This document shows positions 23,670 to 31,124 of a stretch of DNA of 64,000 nt, one piece after another; position 1 is the stretch's first letter; the number at the start of each line of letters is the position of its first letter. The DNA comes from Candidatus Obscuribacterales bacterium (lineage in GTDB: Bacteria; Cyanobacteriota; Vampirovibrionia; Obscuribacterales; Obscuribacteraceae): positions 1 through 64,000 of the forward strand of contig JAKFVQ010000006.1 of NCBI GenBank assembly GCA_021732085.1, in the 5' to 3' direction. A program made the position numbers and the translations under genes. Below the pieces are notes generated by a model. The model saw nothing but the letters and a program-made list of their open reading frames with translations. It was not told where the DNA came from and searched no databases.

Positions 23670-24800
23670 ATGTTAACTGAAGACGAGAACAAGCTGACAG
23701 AAGAGGAATTGGCCCACTGGGTGGCGTTTAGCTTGCTCAATGGCATCGGTCCTAAGCGAATCCAGCTCTTAGACGAGCGCCTCGGCATCGTGACGGCATG
23801 GAACGCTTCGCCGGCAGTCCTGCAACGAATGCCCGGTTTTGGACCGGAATCTATCGCGGCGATGGAGCAGGGGCGCAAAGGGATCGACCCAGCCAAGCTA
23901 CTGCAGAAACTACGTGACGACAATATACAGGTCTGGACTTTAAAAGATTCGTTCTACCCCATTTACCTGCGCAACATAGCCGATCCACCACTTTGTTTGT
24001 TTGTAGTCGGAGAAATCAATTTTTCGGCATTCAATAATGTTGCGGCAGTAGTTGGAACCAGAAATCCGACTACTTATGGACAAAAGCTAGGCAAAGATAT
24101 TGCTCGCGGACTTTCTGAGAATGGAGTCACCGTCATTAGTGGCATGGCTATAGGCATCGATTCGCTCGCGCATTGGGGCGCCATCGAAGGCGGCTCGCCA
24201 ACTATCGCGGTGTTAGGATGCGGTCCGGATGTTTGTTATCCGTCATCAAATCGCAAACTATACAAAACGATTTTGGAACAGAACAAAGGCGCGATCATAT
24301 CTGAATATTTCCCGGGCACACAGCCCGAGAAGTTTAGGTTCCCAGCGCGAAATCGCATAGTCAGCGGTTTGAGCCAGGCTGTTGTGGTGATCGAAGGTGG
24401 TGTCACATCCGGTTCGCTGATCACAGCTCGCATCGCTTTTGATCAAAGCAGAGAGGTTTTTGCAGTTCCAGGAAGAGTGGACAGTCCGATGTCTGAAGGA
24501 CCGCATAAATTGATCAAAGACATAAAGGCGCATATTTGCACCGGCTATCAGGATGTTCTCCAAGAAATGAGCTGGCTGAAAGTACCCGGCAAGGTTGAAG
24601 GCGACAGACCGACTGCAGTTAAGTTATACGGACGAGAGAAAGAACTCTATGACCTTATAGAGTTGGAACCAATCCACTTCGACACACTATCTGATCGAAC
24701 CGCTATGCAGGCCGGAGAGCTTTCCGCATCACTTACCATGTTAGAGCTGGCAGGGCTGGTCAGCCGCTTGCCGGGCGACTGGTATGAACGCGCAAAATAG
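23670..24800 (+). CDS. dprA: DNA-processing protein DprA
   Basis: 376 residues with an N-terminal helix-hairpin-helix/SAM-like part (LLNGIGPKRIQLL, RMPGFGPESIAAM) and the Rossmann-like DprA core. The core has VVGTRNPTTYG, VISGMAIGIDSLAH, AVLGCGPDVCYP, FPARNRIVSGLS and EGGVTSGSLITAR. A C-terminal winged-helix-like part (ELYDLIELEPIHFDTLSDRT) follows. DprA loads RecA on incoming single-stranded DNA in natural transformation. GAAAG precedes the ATG. Other competence genes are not in the window. The gene is transcribed toward the aspS leader and has no obvious terminator before it. Confidence 0.96.
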   Translation: MLTEDENKLTEEELAHWVAFSLLNGIGPKRIQLLDERLGIVTAWNASPAVLQRMPGFGPESIAAMEQGRKGIDPAKLLQKLRDDNIQVWTLKDSFYPIYLRNIADPPLCLFVVGEINFSAFNNVAAVVGTRNPTTYGQKLGKDIARGLSENGVTVISGMAIGIDSLAHWGAIEGGSPTIAVLGCGPDVCYPSSNRKLYKTILEQNKGAIISEYFPGTQPEKFRFPARNRIVSGLSQAVVVIEGGVTSGSLITARIAFDQSREVFAVPGRVDSPMSEGPHKLIKDIKAHICTGYQDVLQEMSWLKVPGKVEGDRPTAVKLYGREKELYDLIELEPIHFDTLSDRTAMQAGELSASLTMLELAGLVSRLPGDWYERAK

Positions 24801-24827
24801 TGTTAACGAAATATTCTTTGCAATTGC

Positions 24828-24857
24828 TTGACGTGCTTACGGAACTGCTCATAAGAT
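24828..24857 (+). promoter_or_regulatory. Sigma-70-type promoter candidate for the aspS leader
   Basis: TTGACG at 24828-24833 and TAAGAT at 24852-24857 with an 18-base spacer. Transcription would begin near 24864, before the leader peptide. It starts 28 bases after the dprA stop. Confidence 0.5.
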
Positions 24858-24917
24858 TTGAGTATCCGCAACCGGTGAAATTTTGTGTCCACAGAAAGCA
24901 TGCACGCAATAGGTTTG

Positions 24918-25007
24918 ATGAGGAGCCTCTCAGAAGTGGCTCCATGTGCTGCTGCTAATAACAATAATAATAACGACGATAGCACTGCAATTTGCTGGTG
25001 GTCTTGA
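24918..25007 (+). CDS. Leader peptide with six Asn and two Asp codons (aspS attenuator)
   Basis: A 29-codon frame, ATG 24918 to TGA 25005-25007. After MRSLSEVAPCAAA come six consecutive Asn codons (24957-24974) and then two Asp codons (24975-24980), followed by STAICWWS and the stop. An in-frame ATG at 24900 would add six residues; neither start has a strong ribosome site. The run of codons for the amino acids handled by the downstream synthetase is what defines a leader peptide of the trp or his type. The last codons overlap the antiterminator segment 24994-25005, so a ribosome reaching the stop would cover it. Confidence 0.7.
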   Translation: MRSLSEVAPCAAANNNNNNDDSTAICWWS

Positions 25008-25080
25008 CGTTATCGAATAAGAGATAAGAAAAGAATCCAAAGAGCCCGCCAGCAAGCAAAACTGGCGGGCTCTTTCATTT
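24994..25080 (+). promoter_or_regulatory. Attenuator: antiterminator/terminator alternatives before aspS
   Basis: Segment A (24994-25005, GCTGGTGGTCTT) can pair with segment B (25040-25053), with eight contiguous pairs including one G-U, a 2-base bulge, then four more. Segment B also forms the 5' arm of the terminator with segment C (25062-25075). A resembles C in sequence, as expected for competing partners. A ribosome stalled on the Asn or Asp codons ends its footprint at about 24975-24993 and leaves A free, giving antitermination. One at the stop codon masks A, giving termination. A small GGAGCC/GGCTCC hairpin at 24922-24943 could serve as a pause site. Confidence 0.7.
25039..25080 (+). 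terminator. Intrinsic terminator directly before the aspS start
   Basis: A 14-bp perfect stem (25039-25052 with 25062-25075) with a 9-base loop, followed by TTTCATTT. Its 3' end lies only 13 bases before the ATG at 25094, with the ribosome site GGGAG between. A terminator in this place can only control the gene that follows. Confidence 0.9.
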
Positions 25081-25093
25081 CGGGAGAAAAATC

Positions 25094-26371
25094 ATGAAAG
25101 CTGAATCAAGATCGCAGGAGATCACACTTAAAGGACATATTTATGCCAAGCGTAAGCTGGGCAGCCTGATCTTTCTGGTCCTCCGCAACCGCGAAGGGCT
25201 GCAGCAAATTGTCTTTGATCGAGCCGATCTCGTTTCACAACTTGAAGAGCTGAGCCTGGAAACGGCTGTGCTCGTTGAGGCCGCATGGCGCGAGAATCCA
25301 GAGAAACCCGGCGAACTGGAGCTTGAAGGGCGTTCCATTGAGGCAGTCTCGGGAAACCGAAGCATCCTTCCAGTTGAAATCTCAAAAGAGAAAAGAATGG
25401 AATCATTGTCGCTCAACGCGCTTTTAGAATATCGCCCACTCACATTGAGAAACGAAAAGATTCGTTCGATATTCAGGATTGAAGCGGAGCTCTGCAAGGC
25501 TTTCAGGAACTTTCTGAACAGCCAGGGCTTCACTGAGATTCATTCGCCAAAAATCGTGTCAACGGGCACCGAAGGCGGTGCACAGGTGTTCACAATCAAT
25601 TATTTCGATCGGCAAGCATTCCTTGCCCAGAGCCCTCAATTCTACAAACAGATCATGGTTGGAGTTTTCGAGCGAGTCTTCGAAATCGGCCCTGTTTACA
25701 GGGCCGAGGAGCACAACACGGCAAGGCACTTGAACGAATACGTCAGCATGGACTTTGAGATGGGCTTCATCGAAAGCGAGCAATGCGTCATGAAGATGCA
25801 AATGCGATTGCTGAAGTACATGATGGAGCATTTGAAGGAGTATTGCGCAAAAGAGTTTGCACTCTTCGGCAAAGAGATCCCAACGTTCGAATCTGCCCCT
25901 CAGATGAAATTGATGGAGGCTATAGAGCTGCTGCAATCTAAACTGAACTGGAAGACTGAATCGGCCGATCTCGATCCCGAAGGCGAGCGCCTTCTCTGCC
26001 AGTATATGCAGGAGAAGGAGGGAACACAGTTTCTCTACCTGACTCATTATCCGCAAACGGTTCGACCGTTCTACGCAATGCCTGAAAGTGGCACGCCATA
26101 CACGCATAGTTTCGACTTGCTGTTTCGCGGATTAGAGATAACTACCGGCGGTCAGCGTATTCACCAATATGAGCAGCTCGTACATTCCATCGCAGGCCGC
26201 GGTATGAACCCCGAAAGTTTCACCGACTACTTGCAATGCTTCAAAGCAGGTATGCCTCCACATGGCGGACTGGCATTTGGCTTAGAACGCCTGGCCAAAC
26301 AACTGCTTGAGCTAAAGAATGTGCGTGAAGCCTCACTCTTTCCGCGCGACAACACTCGCATAAGTCCATAG
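25094..26371 (+). CDS. aspS: Aspartyl-tRNA synthetase, archaeal type (AspRS2, probably non-discriminating)
   Basis: 425 residues, the short archaeal-type AspRS without the bacterial GAD insertion. An N-terminal OB fold (about 10-100) binds the anticodon. The class II core has motif 1 near GFTEIHSPKI, the TEGGAQVF and FLAQSPQFYKQ segments of this family, motif 2 FEIGPVYRAEEHNTARHLNEY and motif 3 GLAFGLERL. RGLEITTGGQRIH is typical of AspRS, not AsnRS. Proteins of this class in bacteria often charge both tRNA-Asp and tRNA-Asn, the latter then amidated by GatCAB. The OB-fold specificity position carries Tyr in GHIYAKRK where discriminating enzymes have Trp. The upstream attenuator with Asn codons fits a role in Asn-tRNA formation. 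The tRNA specificity is inferred. Confidence 0.92.
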   Translation: MKAESRSQEITLKGHIYAKRKLGSLIFLVLRNREGLQQIVFDRADLVSQLEELSLETAVLVEAAWRENPEKPGELELEGRSIEAVSGNRSILPVEISKEKRMESLSLNALLEYRPLTLRNEKIRSIFRIEAELCKAFRNFLNSQGFTEIHSPKIVSTGTEGGAQVFTINYFDRQAFLAQSPQFYKQIMVGVFERVFEIGPVYRAEEHNTARHLNEYVSMDFEMGFIESEQCVMKMQMRLLKYMMEHLKEYCAKEFALFGKEIPTFESAPQMKLMEAIELLQSKLNWKTESADLDPEGERLLCQYMQEKEGTQFLYLTHYPQTVRPFYAMPESGTPYTHSFDLLFRGLEITTGGQRIHQYEQLVHSIAGRGMNPESFTDYLQCFKAGMPPHGGLAFGLERLAKQLLELKNVREASLFPRDNTRISP

Positions 26372-26466
26372 CTTTCGGAATGACGATCTGTTCTCAAAAG
26401 AGAGTGAGCAGGCAATACTCTGGCTTCCGAAAGTTCGACCGTTGGGTGTCTCGACTACTCCCCTGG

Positions 26467-26503
26467 GGTAATGGCCGGCGTGGCCGGCCATTACCGTTTT
26501 TTT
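26467..26503 (+). terminator. Strong intrinsic terminator of aspS
   Basis: A perfect 13-bp stem (26467-26479 with 26483-26495), GTG loop, then seven T at 26497-26503. It lies 95 bases after the aspS stop. Confidence 0.92.
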
Positions 26504-26572
26504 AAATCACAAGTCGATACCGAAACCGCCGATGAGTAAAGGGTTTCCAGCATTCGAGGCATAAGGTAGCCC

Positions 26573-26591
26573 TGGCCGGTGGGACCGGCCA
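26573..26591 (-). terminator. Second TGGCCGG hairpin, end of the kinase gene
   Basis: TGGCCGGT (26573-26580) pairs with ACCGGCCA (26584-26591) around GGG. It shares the TGGCCGG core with the aspS terminator 90 bases away. On the minus strand it follows the histidine-kinase stop, but no T-run is present, so termination is uncertain. Confidence 0.35.
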
Positions 26592-26653
26592 TTATCTAAG
26601 GGAGTGAAACTGGCAATCACCCAAAAGCGAAAACGCTCCTGTCGTGTTACCGA

Positions 26654-27910
26654 TCAATGTTTGCTGATAGCCACAGACACCTGCGCAATTGGGATCCGAA
26701 CTATAAATTTAGATCCCTTTCCAGGCGTACTTTGAACTTCGATCTCCGATTTGTGTCGCTCCAGAATCGCTTTCACAATAGCTAGTCCCAGCCCCGATCC
26801 GCCCTGGGCTCGTGAGCGGGATTCATCGACACGATAGAAGCGTTCAAAAATACTATCCAAACGATCGGCTGGGATGCCAATGCCGCTATCTTCCACACTG
26901 ATTACAATACGATTATTCTCTTGCCCGGCGTCCAATTTCACAGAGCCACCAGTTTCCGTGTACTTGATCGCATTGGTAAGAAGATTCGTAAGCATCACTT
27001 GTAACGAGTGCCTGTGTCCGTAAATTGGAAGCTCGGGCACTGATGAACAGCTGAGCGCTATCGACTTACCGCGGGCAAGTTCTGAAACATCCTCAATAGC
27101 TGGATCAACAACTTCATCCAAACTGATCAACTCTTCAGGAAGCTGAGCATCGGGGTTATCCAATTTTGCAAGAAAGATGAGGTCCGACGCCAAATCTTTC
27201 ATTCGTTGGCTGGCACGCGAGATCATACTTAACACGTCCAAGCCGATATTGTGTTCCTTCAATTGCTCTTCTAAAGTTTGCAGGGATGCTTCAACGACGG
27301 TCACTGGTGTGATGAATTCATGTCCGGCATCAGCAACGAACGTCTTAAGAACTTTGATGCTCTTCTCAACCGGTTTGATCGCCAATCCGGAGAAAAAGTA
27401 TCCCGCAAAGCTTACAGCTACGGCCAGGATCGGCAACATCAACAGCATCGTCAGCCCAAACTGCTGAGCTGCAGTATCGCGCGAGTTTGTTGGAATCTGT
27501 ACCTGCAAGTAGCCTAAGTGTTTGCCGTCTTCGTGCAATTCCTCAAAATTCGATTTAACTGAAATCGTATGGTTATCGCCTTGAACCTTTAACTCACCTT
27601 TCTTCAACCCGTCGCCTGACAAACCATATTTTTCCAATAGCCTACCTTTCTGGTCGAACAACTGAATTCCAGCAGGTGAAGTCAAATGTTCATGCTCAGC
27701 TGCGTCCGCCCACTTCTTGAGCGAGGGCTTGCCAGTGCTTAACTGAATCGCTGGCAAGATTTCCGAAGAAAGGTCCCGAAGTTCTTCGTCAAGTGCAAGG
27801 CTTAGCCCGTGATAGAAAACGCCCAGTGCAGCGGCTCCGCCCAGCACATAAATGAGAAGAAACAATCCCAGGAAAAGCAGCGTTAGTTTCTTTCTGAGCG
27901 ATTGAATCAT
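26654..27910 (-). CDS. Sensor histidine kinase
   Basis: 418 residues with two membrane helices (about 10-33 and 153-175) that enclose a periplasmic sensor part of roughly 120 residues. The phospho-acceptor His197 lies in FVADAGHEFITPV; the usual S-HE-L-R is G-HE-F-I here. The ATPase domain is complete: NLLTNAIKYT (N box), DSGIGIP (G1), FERFYRVD (F box) and GGSGLGLAI (G2). It should autophosphorylate and pass the phosphate to the OmpR-type regulator encoded just upstream (27978-28652), 67 bases away on the same strand. The signal is unknown. Confidence 0.93.
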   Translation of the reverse strand: MIQSLRKKLTLLFLGLFLLIYVLGGAAALGVFYHGLSLALDEELRDLSSEILPAIQLSTGKPSLKKWADAAEHEHLTSPAGIQLFDQKGRLLEKYGLSGDGLKKGELKVQGDNHTISVKSNFEELHEDGKHLGYLQVQIPTNSRDTAAQQFGLTMLLMLPILAVAVSFAGYFFSGLAIKPVEKSIKVLKTFVADAGHEFITPVTVVEASLQTLEEQLKEHNIGLDVLSMISRASQRMKDLASDLIFLAKLDNPDAQLPEELISLDEVVDPAIEDVSELARGKSIALSCSSVPELPIYGHRHSLQVMLTNLLTNAIKYTETGGSVKLDAGQENNRIVISVEDSGIGIPADRLDSIFERFYRVDESRSRAQGGSGLGLAIVKAILERHKSEIEVQSTPGKGSKFIVRIPIAQVSVAISKH

Positions 27911-27977
27911 TTAGAATGACACTTTTTGCAAGGGCATTGATAAAGCAGTGCGCACGTACATCGGCTCCAAGCTGCGC

Positions 27978-28652
27978 TTAGACTTCTAGCCGATATCCTA
28001 CTCCATAGACGTTGGTAATGATTGAACGCGAATCGGGATCGTCTAACTTTTTGCGAATTCGTTTTACATGGCCGCGCACCGTATCAAGCATCGCAGGCGT
28101 ATCGGATTCCCAAACACTAGATAACAGCTCATCAGCGCTAAATACCTGGTTTGGGTGCCGAGCCAGAAATTCAAGCAATCGGAATTCTTGAGGCAAAAGC
28201 TTTACCTCAGTACCAGCTTTGGTGACCTTAAAATCGGTAGGATCAATGACAATGTCGCGAATCTGCAGCTTATTGCTGGGAAGGCTCGGACCGCGCCTGA
28301 GTAACGCTCGAACACGAGCAGCAAGCTCCTTTAGCGCAAAGGGCTTGGTGATGTAGTCATCGGCACCAACATCAAGTCCAAGCTCCTTGTCTTCAATGGT
28401 GTTTTTCGCCGTCAGCAAAAGTATGGGCGTCATCCCCTTGCCTTTGCGATATTGGCGGCAAATCTCCAAGCCATTCATGCCGGGAAGCATAATGTCCAAA
28501 ATCACGACATCATACTTGTTCATTTGAAGGTTGCAGAGCGCATCGTTGCCATTATCCAGTCTTTCGACCAAATGGTGTTCGCGATGATGCAGCCAATCAC
28601 ATATCAAATGCGCAAGGTCGTTCTCGTCTTCAACTAAAAGTACTTTCGCCAT
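27978..28652 (-). CDS. OmpR/PhoB-type response regulator
   Basis: 224 residues. The receiver (1-118) has the VEDE pocket, Asp53 in ILDIMLPG, Thr in LLTAKN and Lys in ITKPFA. The winged-helix output domain (130-223) shows KLLPQEFRLLEFLARHPNQVFS, the recognition helix LDTVRGHVKRIRKKL and the closing wing NVYGVGYRLEV. It is the partner of the kinase encoded downstream. Both sit in one minus-strand unit that starts at 28652. No strong ribosome site is visible. Confidence 0.94.
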   Translation of the reverse strand: MAKVLLVEDENDLAHLICDWLHHREHHLVERLDNGNDALCNLQMNKYDVVILDIMLPGMNGLEICRQYRKGKGMTPILLLTAKNTIEDKELGLDVGADDYITKPFALKELAARVRALLRRGPSLPSNKLQIRDIVIDPTDFKVTKAGTEVKLLPQEFRLLEFLARHPNQVFSADELLSSVWESDTPAMLDTVRGHVKRIRKKLDDPDSRSIITNVYGVGYRLEV

Positions 28653-28826
28653 AAAAATACGTTCGGGGTTCAGTAATTTAGTTTATACGAGAACTGTGAC
28701 CAGAATCGGGCCAAGCAAAAAAGCTCGCCAAGTTCTTTGGCAATTTTACAGTACATGGACGAGCAGGACCTTAGACCCCGCGGGGTCCGGACCTACTCAA
28801 TAAAATTGAAGCGACTAACTAAGTTT

Positions 28827-29132
28827 CTAGTAGCGTCTTCCACCACCACCGGCGCCGGAGCGCGGGCGGTTATTGTTGTTTTCGCGGGGGCGCGACATGC
28901 TGACTGCCATTGCGCGTCCTTCCACTTCTTTTCCATTCAAAGCTTGAATGGCGGACTCAGCCTCTTCCTGTGTGCCCATCTCGACGAATGCAAATCCGCG
29001 CTTGCGACCGGTTTCTGCATCAGTTGGGATGGCAACAGAGACGACTTGCCCTGATTCCGCGAACAAACCTTCCAAATCAGCTTCGGTTAGTTTGAATGAT
29101 AGGTTTCCGACGAATATTTTTTTGTTAGTCAT
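28827..29132 (-). CDS. RRM RNA-binding protein, cyanobacterial Rbp type
   Basis: A single RNA-recognition motif with RNP2 (KIFVGNLSF, residues 5-13) and RNP1 (KRGFAFVEM, 44-52), followed by a short Arg/Asn/Gly-rich tail. This small RRM-plus-glycine-rich-tail layout is typical of the cold-inducible Rbp proteins of cyanobacteria and their relatives and rare in most other bacteria. It binds single-stranded RNA, probably as a chaperone in the cold or for mRNA localisation. Downstream on the minus strand a GC-rich inverted repeat (GACCCCG/CGGGGTC, 28774-28787) may end the transcript. Confidence 0.92.
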   Translation of the reverse strand: MTNKKIFVGNLSFKLTEADLEGLFAESGQVVSVAIPTDAETGRKRGFAFVEMGTQEEAESAIQALNGKEVEGRAMAVSMSRPRENNNNRPRSGAGGGGRRY

Positions 29133-29284
29133 AAATCAATACCAGAATGAACTAAATTCATCGGATTCAGACGAATCCGAGTGAGCCTCTTGAGAAGCTT
29201 CACAAGCCCATTATGGCAGGTTTCTGGAAATATGCCAACAATCGATGACATTTTCGACCCCAAAATATTCACTGATCGGCAGAA

Positions 29285-30073
29285 TTAGCTCGACGGAGCA
29301 GGCAGCGCAAATAACTCTCGTGCATTTTTAGATGTGCTGACTGCAATCTGATCAACTGAGCAAGAACGCAGTCCGGCAAGCTTTTCAGCAGTGATCCAAA
29401 TATAGGAGGGTTCATTGCGCTTGCCGCGCTTGCCTTCAGGAGCCAAGTAGGGCGAATCCGTTTCCACAAGAATCCGATCTGCATCCACCATGGGAGCGGC
29501 GCACTGGATGTCTTTAGCCGATTTGAAGGTCAAGATTCCAGAGAAGGAGACATAAAAGTCGAGCTCTTTAATCGTCGGAATCTGAGCCGGACCGCCGGTG
29601 AAACAATGAAAGACTCCACGCAACTCGCCCTTGCCTTCCTCCTTGAGAATGGCAAAAGTGTCCTCCCAGGCATCACGAGTGTGAATGATTAGCGGCTTGT
29701 TTAATTCCCGACAGAGGCGCACTTGTTCTCTGAAGACCTGCAGCTGCACTTCCCGTTCGCTGTGGTTGTAATAAAAATCCAGACCACACTCGCCGATTGC
29801 GACCATGGACTTATGACGAAAAGCATCGCGAACAATATCAGCCGAATCCGCATTCCAATGCTTCGCCTCATGCGGATGCAAACCGACTCCATTGAATATG
29901 TTTGGAAAATCGTCTGCTATTTTGAGACAGTCAGCAAGACTGACAAAGTCCACGCCGGCTTGCACGATCTGCGATATACCGGAGTCAAAAGCTCGATTGA
30001 TGACTTCGATGCGGTCTTCTTGAAAGGAATCCCAGCCCAGATGAGCATGGCTGTCTACGATTGTATTTGGCAT
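29285..30073 (-). CDS. tatD: TatD-family metal-dependent DNase
   Basis: 262 residues, the full family length. The first metal pair is DSHAHL (residues 7-12). Other ligands are the Glu of IGECGLDFY, the His of IIHTRDAW, the His of GVFHCFTG and the Asp of VETDSPYLAP. The fold is an amidohydrolase-like barrel. TatD enzymes hydrolyse DNA or cyclic substrates in repair or quality control. Alone on its strand and divergent from the TonB-C-like gene at 30265. Confidence 0.95.
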   Translation of the reverse strand: MPNTIVDSHAHLGWDSFQEDRIEVINRAFDSGISQIVQAGVDFVSLADCLKIADDFPNIFNGVGLHPHEAKHWNADSADIVRDAFRHKSMVAIGECGLDFYYNHSEREVQLQVFREQVRLCRELNKPLIIHTRDAWEDTFAILKEEGKGELRGVFHCFTGGPAQIPTIKELDFYVSFSGILTFKSAKDIQCAAPMVDADRILVETDSPYLAPEGKRGKRNEPSYIWITAEKLAGLRSCSVDQIAVSTSKNARELFALPAPSS

Positions 30074-30264
30074 CGGTACATTTTATCTCTATTTGCAAAT
30101 TGCATAGACCTTTCTCTGCTGGGGCAAAATACAACAGCCTGGATATTCAGGAGCACGTCGTTGCTCCGGCAAAGAATCGTGAATGAGCCTTCCTTATTGG
30201 TGGAAATCACATTTACTTTTGCTTATCTACGGTTTACATTAGAAGTGTCGCTTGAGATCCGTTC

Positions 30265-31080
30265 ATGACCAAATTTGTCACTTTGAAGCTCTGTATAGCC
30301 CTTACACTCCCTGTCATTTTGGGAGTTGTTTTCCAGCCACCAGTCTTTGCGCAGAACAAAGTTTTGCAAGGACGGGTTGATGCCCAGGGACAGCGAGATA
30401 CCAACAACGGCAATGGTTTGAGACGTGAGGACATTAATTCAAGCGGTCCAGATCCCTTCTCAGACGACAAGGACGAGCCACAGGAAATGCTCGAGCCTTC
30501 AAACGACTCTTTCAAAATGGACCCGGTGCGCAAACCCGACAAGAAGTTCGGTCTTAGCGCAAGCGAACACGGTCCGGCAGCAATGGCACCAATGAATCCC
30601 ATGGTGAGCCCTTATGATGGCGAAGCAGAACCAATGCTTCCCCCCCAACAGATTCCATCAAATCAACCGTTCAGACAGCAGGTTCAGCAGAATGACCCTG
30701 ACAATTCCCCGGACATGCAACTTGCCTGGGATATGTGGCACAAACGGGTAGCCGAAGCTATTTATACTCGATTCAATTTCCTGGCAAAGCTTGGTTTCAA
30801 GCATAGTCCTCCTTTGCTTTGCAAAGTGAGCTACGTAGTCAGCCGAGACGGACACATTCAAAATATACAGGTCACGCAAAAGAGCACTAACGTTCTGTTT
30901 AATGTCATCGTTTTCCAAACCGTTAAATCACTGGATGGCGATCTAAACCTCCTTCAATTCCCTCAAGGCTCCAGGCGGATGTTCGTGCCTAAAGTGGGCA
31001 CGTTCACACAGAACTATGGTGGAGATGGATTCCGCTATACTGTAGGCGACCGTGAAACAGTTCAAGGTCAGGGACGTTAA
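30265..31080 (+). CDS. Exported protein with TonB-C-like domain
   Basis: A signal peptide (FVTLKLCIALTLPVILGVVF, cleaved after VFA) is followed by 120 residues of low complexity (Pro, Asp, Asn, Gln). A C-terminal domain of about 110 residues has AWDMWHKRVAEAIYTRFN, then CKVSYVVSRDGHIQNIQVTQ and VFQTVKSL. The DGHI-x-N strand is shared with the protein at 22787-23521, so the two are paralogues. No transmembrane anchor is present and no TonB box system was found near it. Function unknown; periplasmic. Confidence 0.75.
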   Translation: MTKFVTLKLCIALTLPVILGVVFQPPVFAQNKVLQGRVDAQGQRDTNNGNGLRREDINSSGPDPFSDDKDEPQEMLEPSNDSFKMDPVRKPDKKFGLSASEHGPAAMAPMNPMVSPYDGEAEPMLPPQQIPSNQPFRQQVQQNDPDNSPDMQLAWDMWHKRVAEAIYTRFNFLAKLGFKHSPPLLCKVSYVVSRDGHIQNIQVTQKSTNVLFNVIVFQTVKSLDGDLNLLQFPQGSRRMFVPKVGTFTQNYGGDGFRYTVGDRETVQGQGR

Positions 31081-31124
31081 AGTCCGACAGCAGCAATTAG
31101 CTTGAGTATCCTGCAAGGCTCACA

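Noticed and set aside
24801..25093. T-box riboswitch upstream of aspS
   Set aside because: The AGGGTGGNACCGCG antiterminator core and stem I are absent; the leader-peptide explanation fits the codons and pairing.
25559..26107. Minus-strand frame of 182 codons within aspS
   Set aside because: Antisense shadow; the synthetase frame has all class II motifs.
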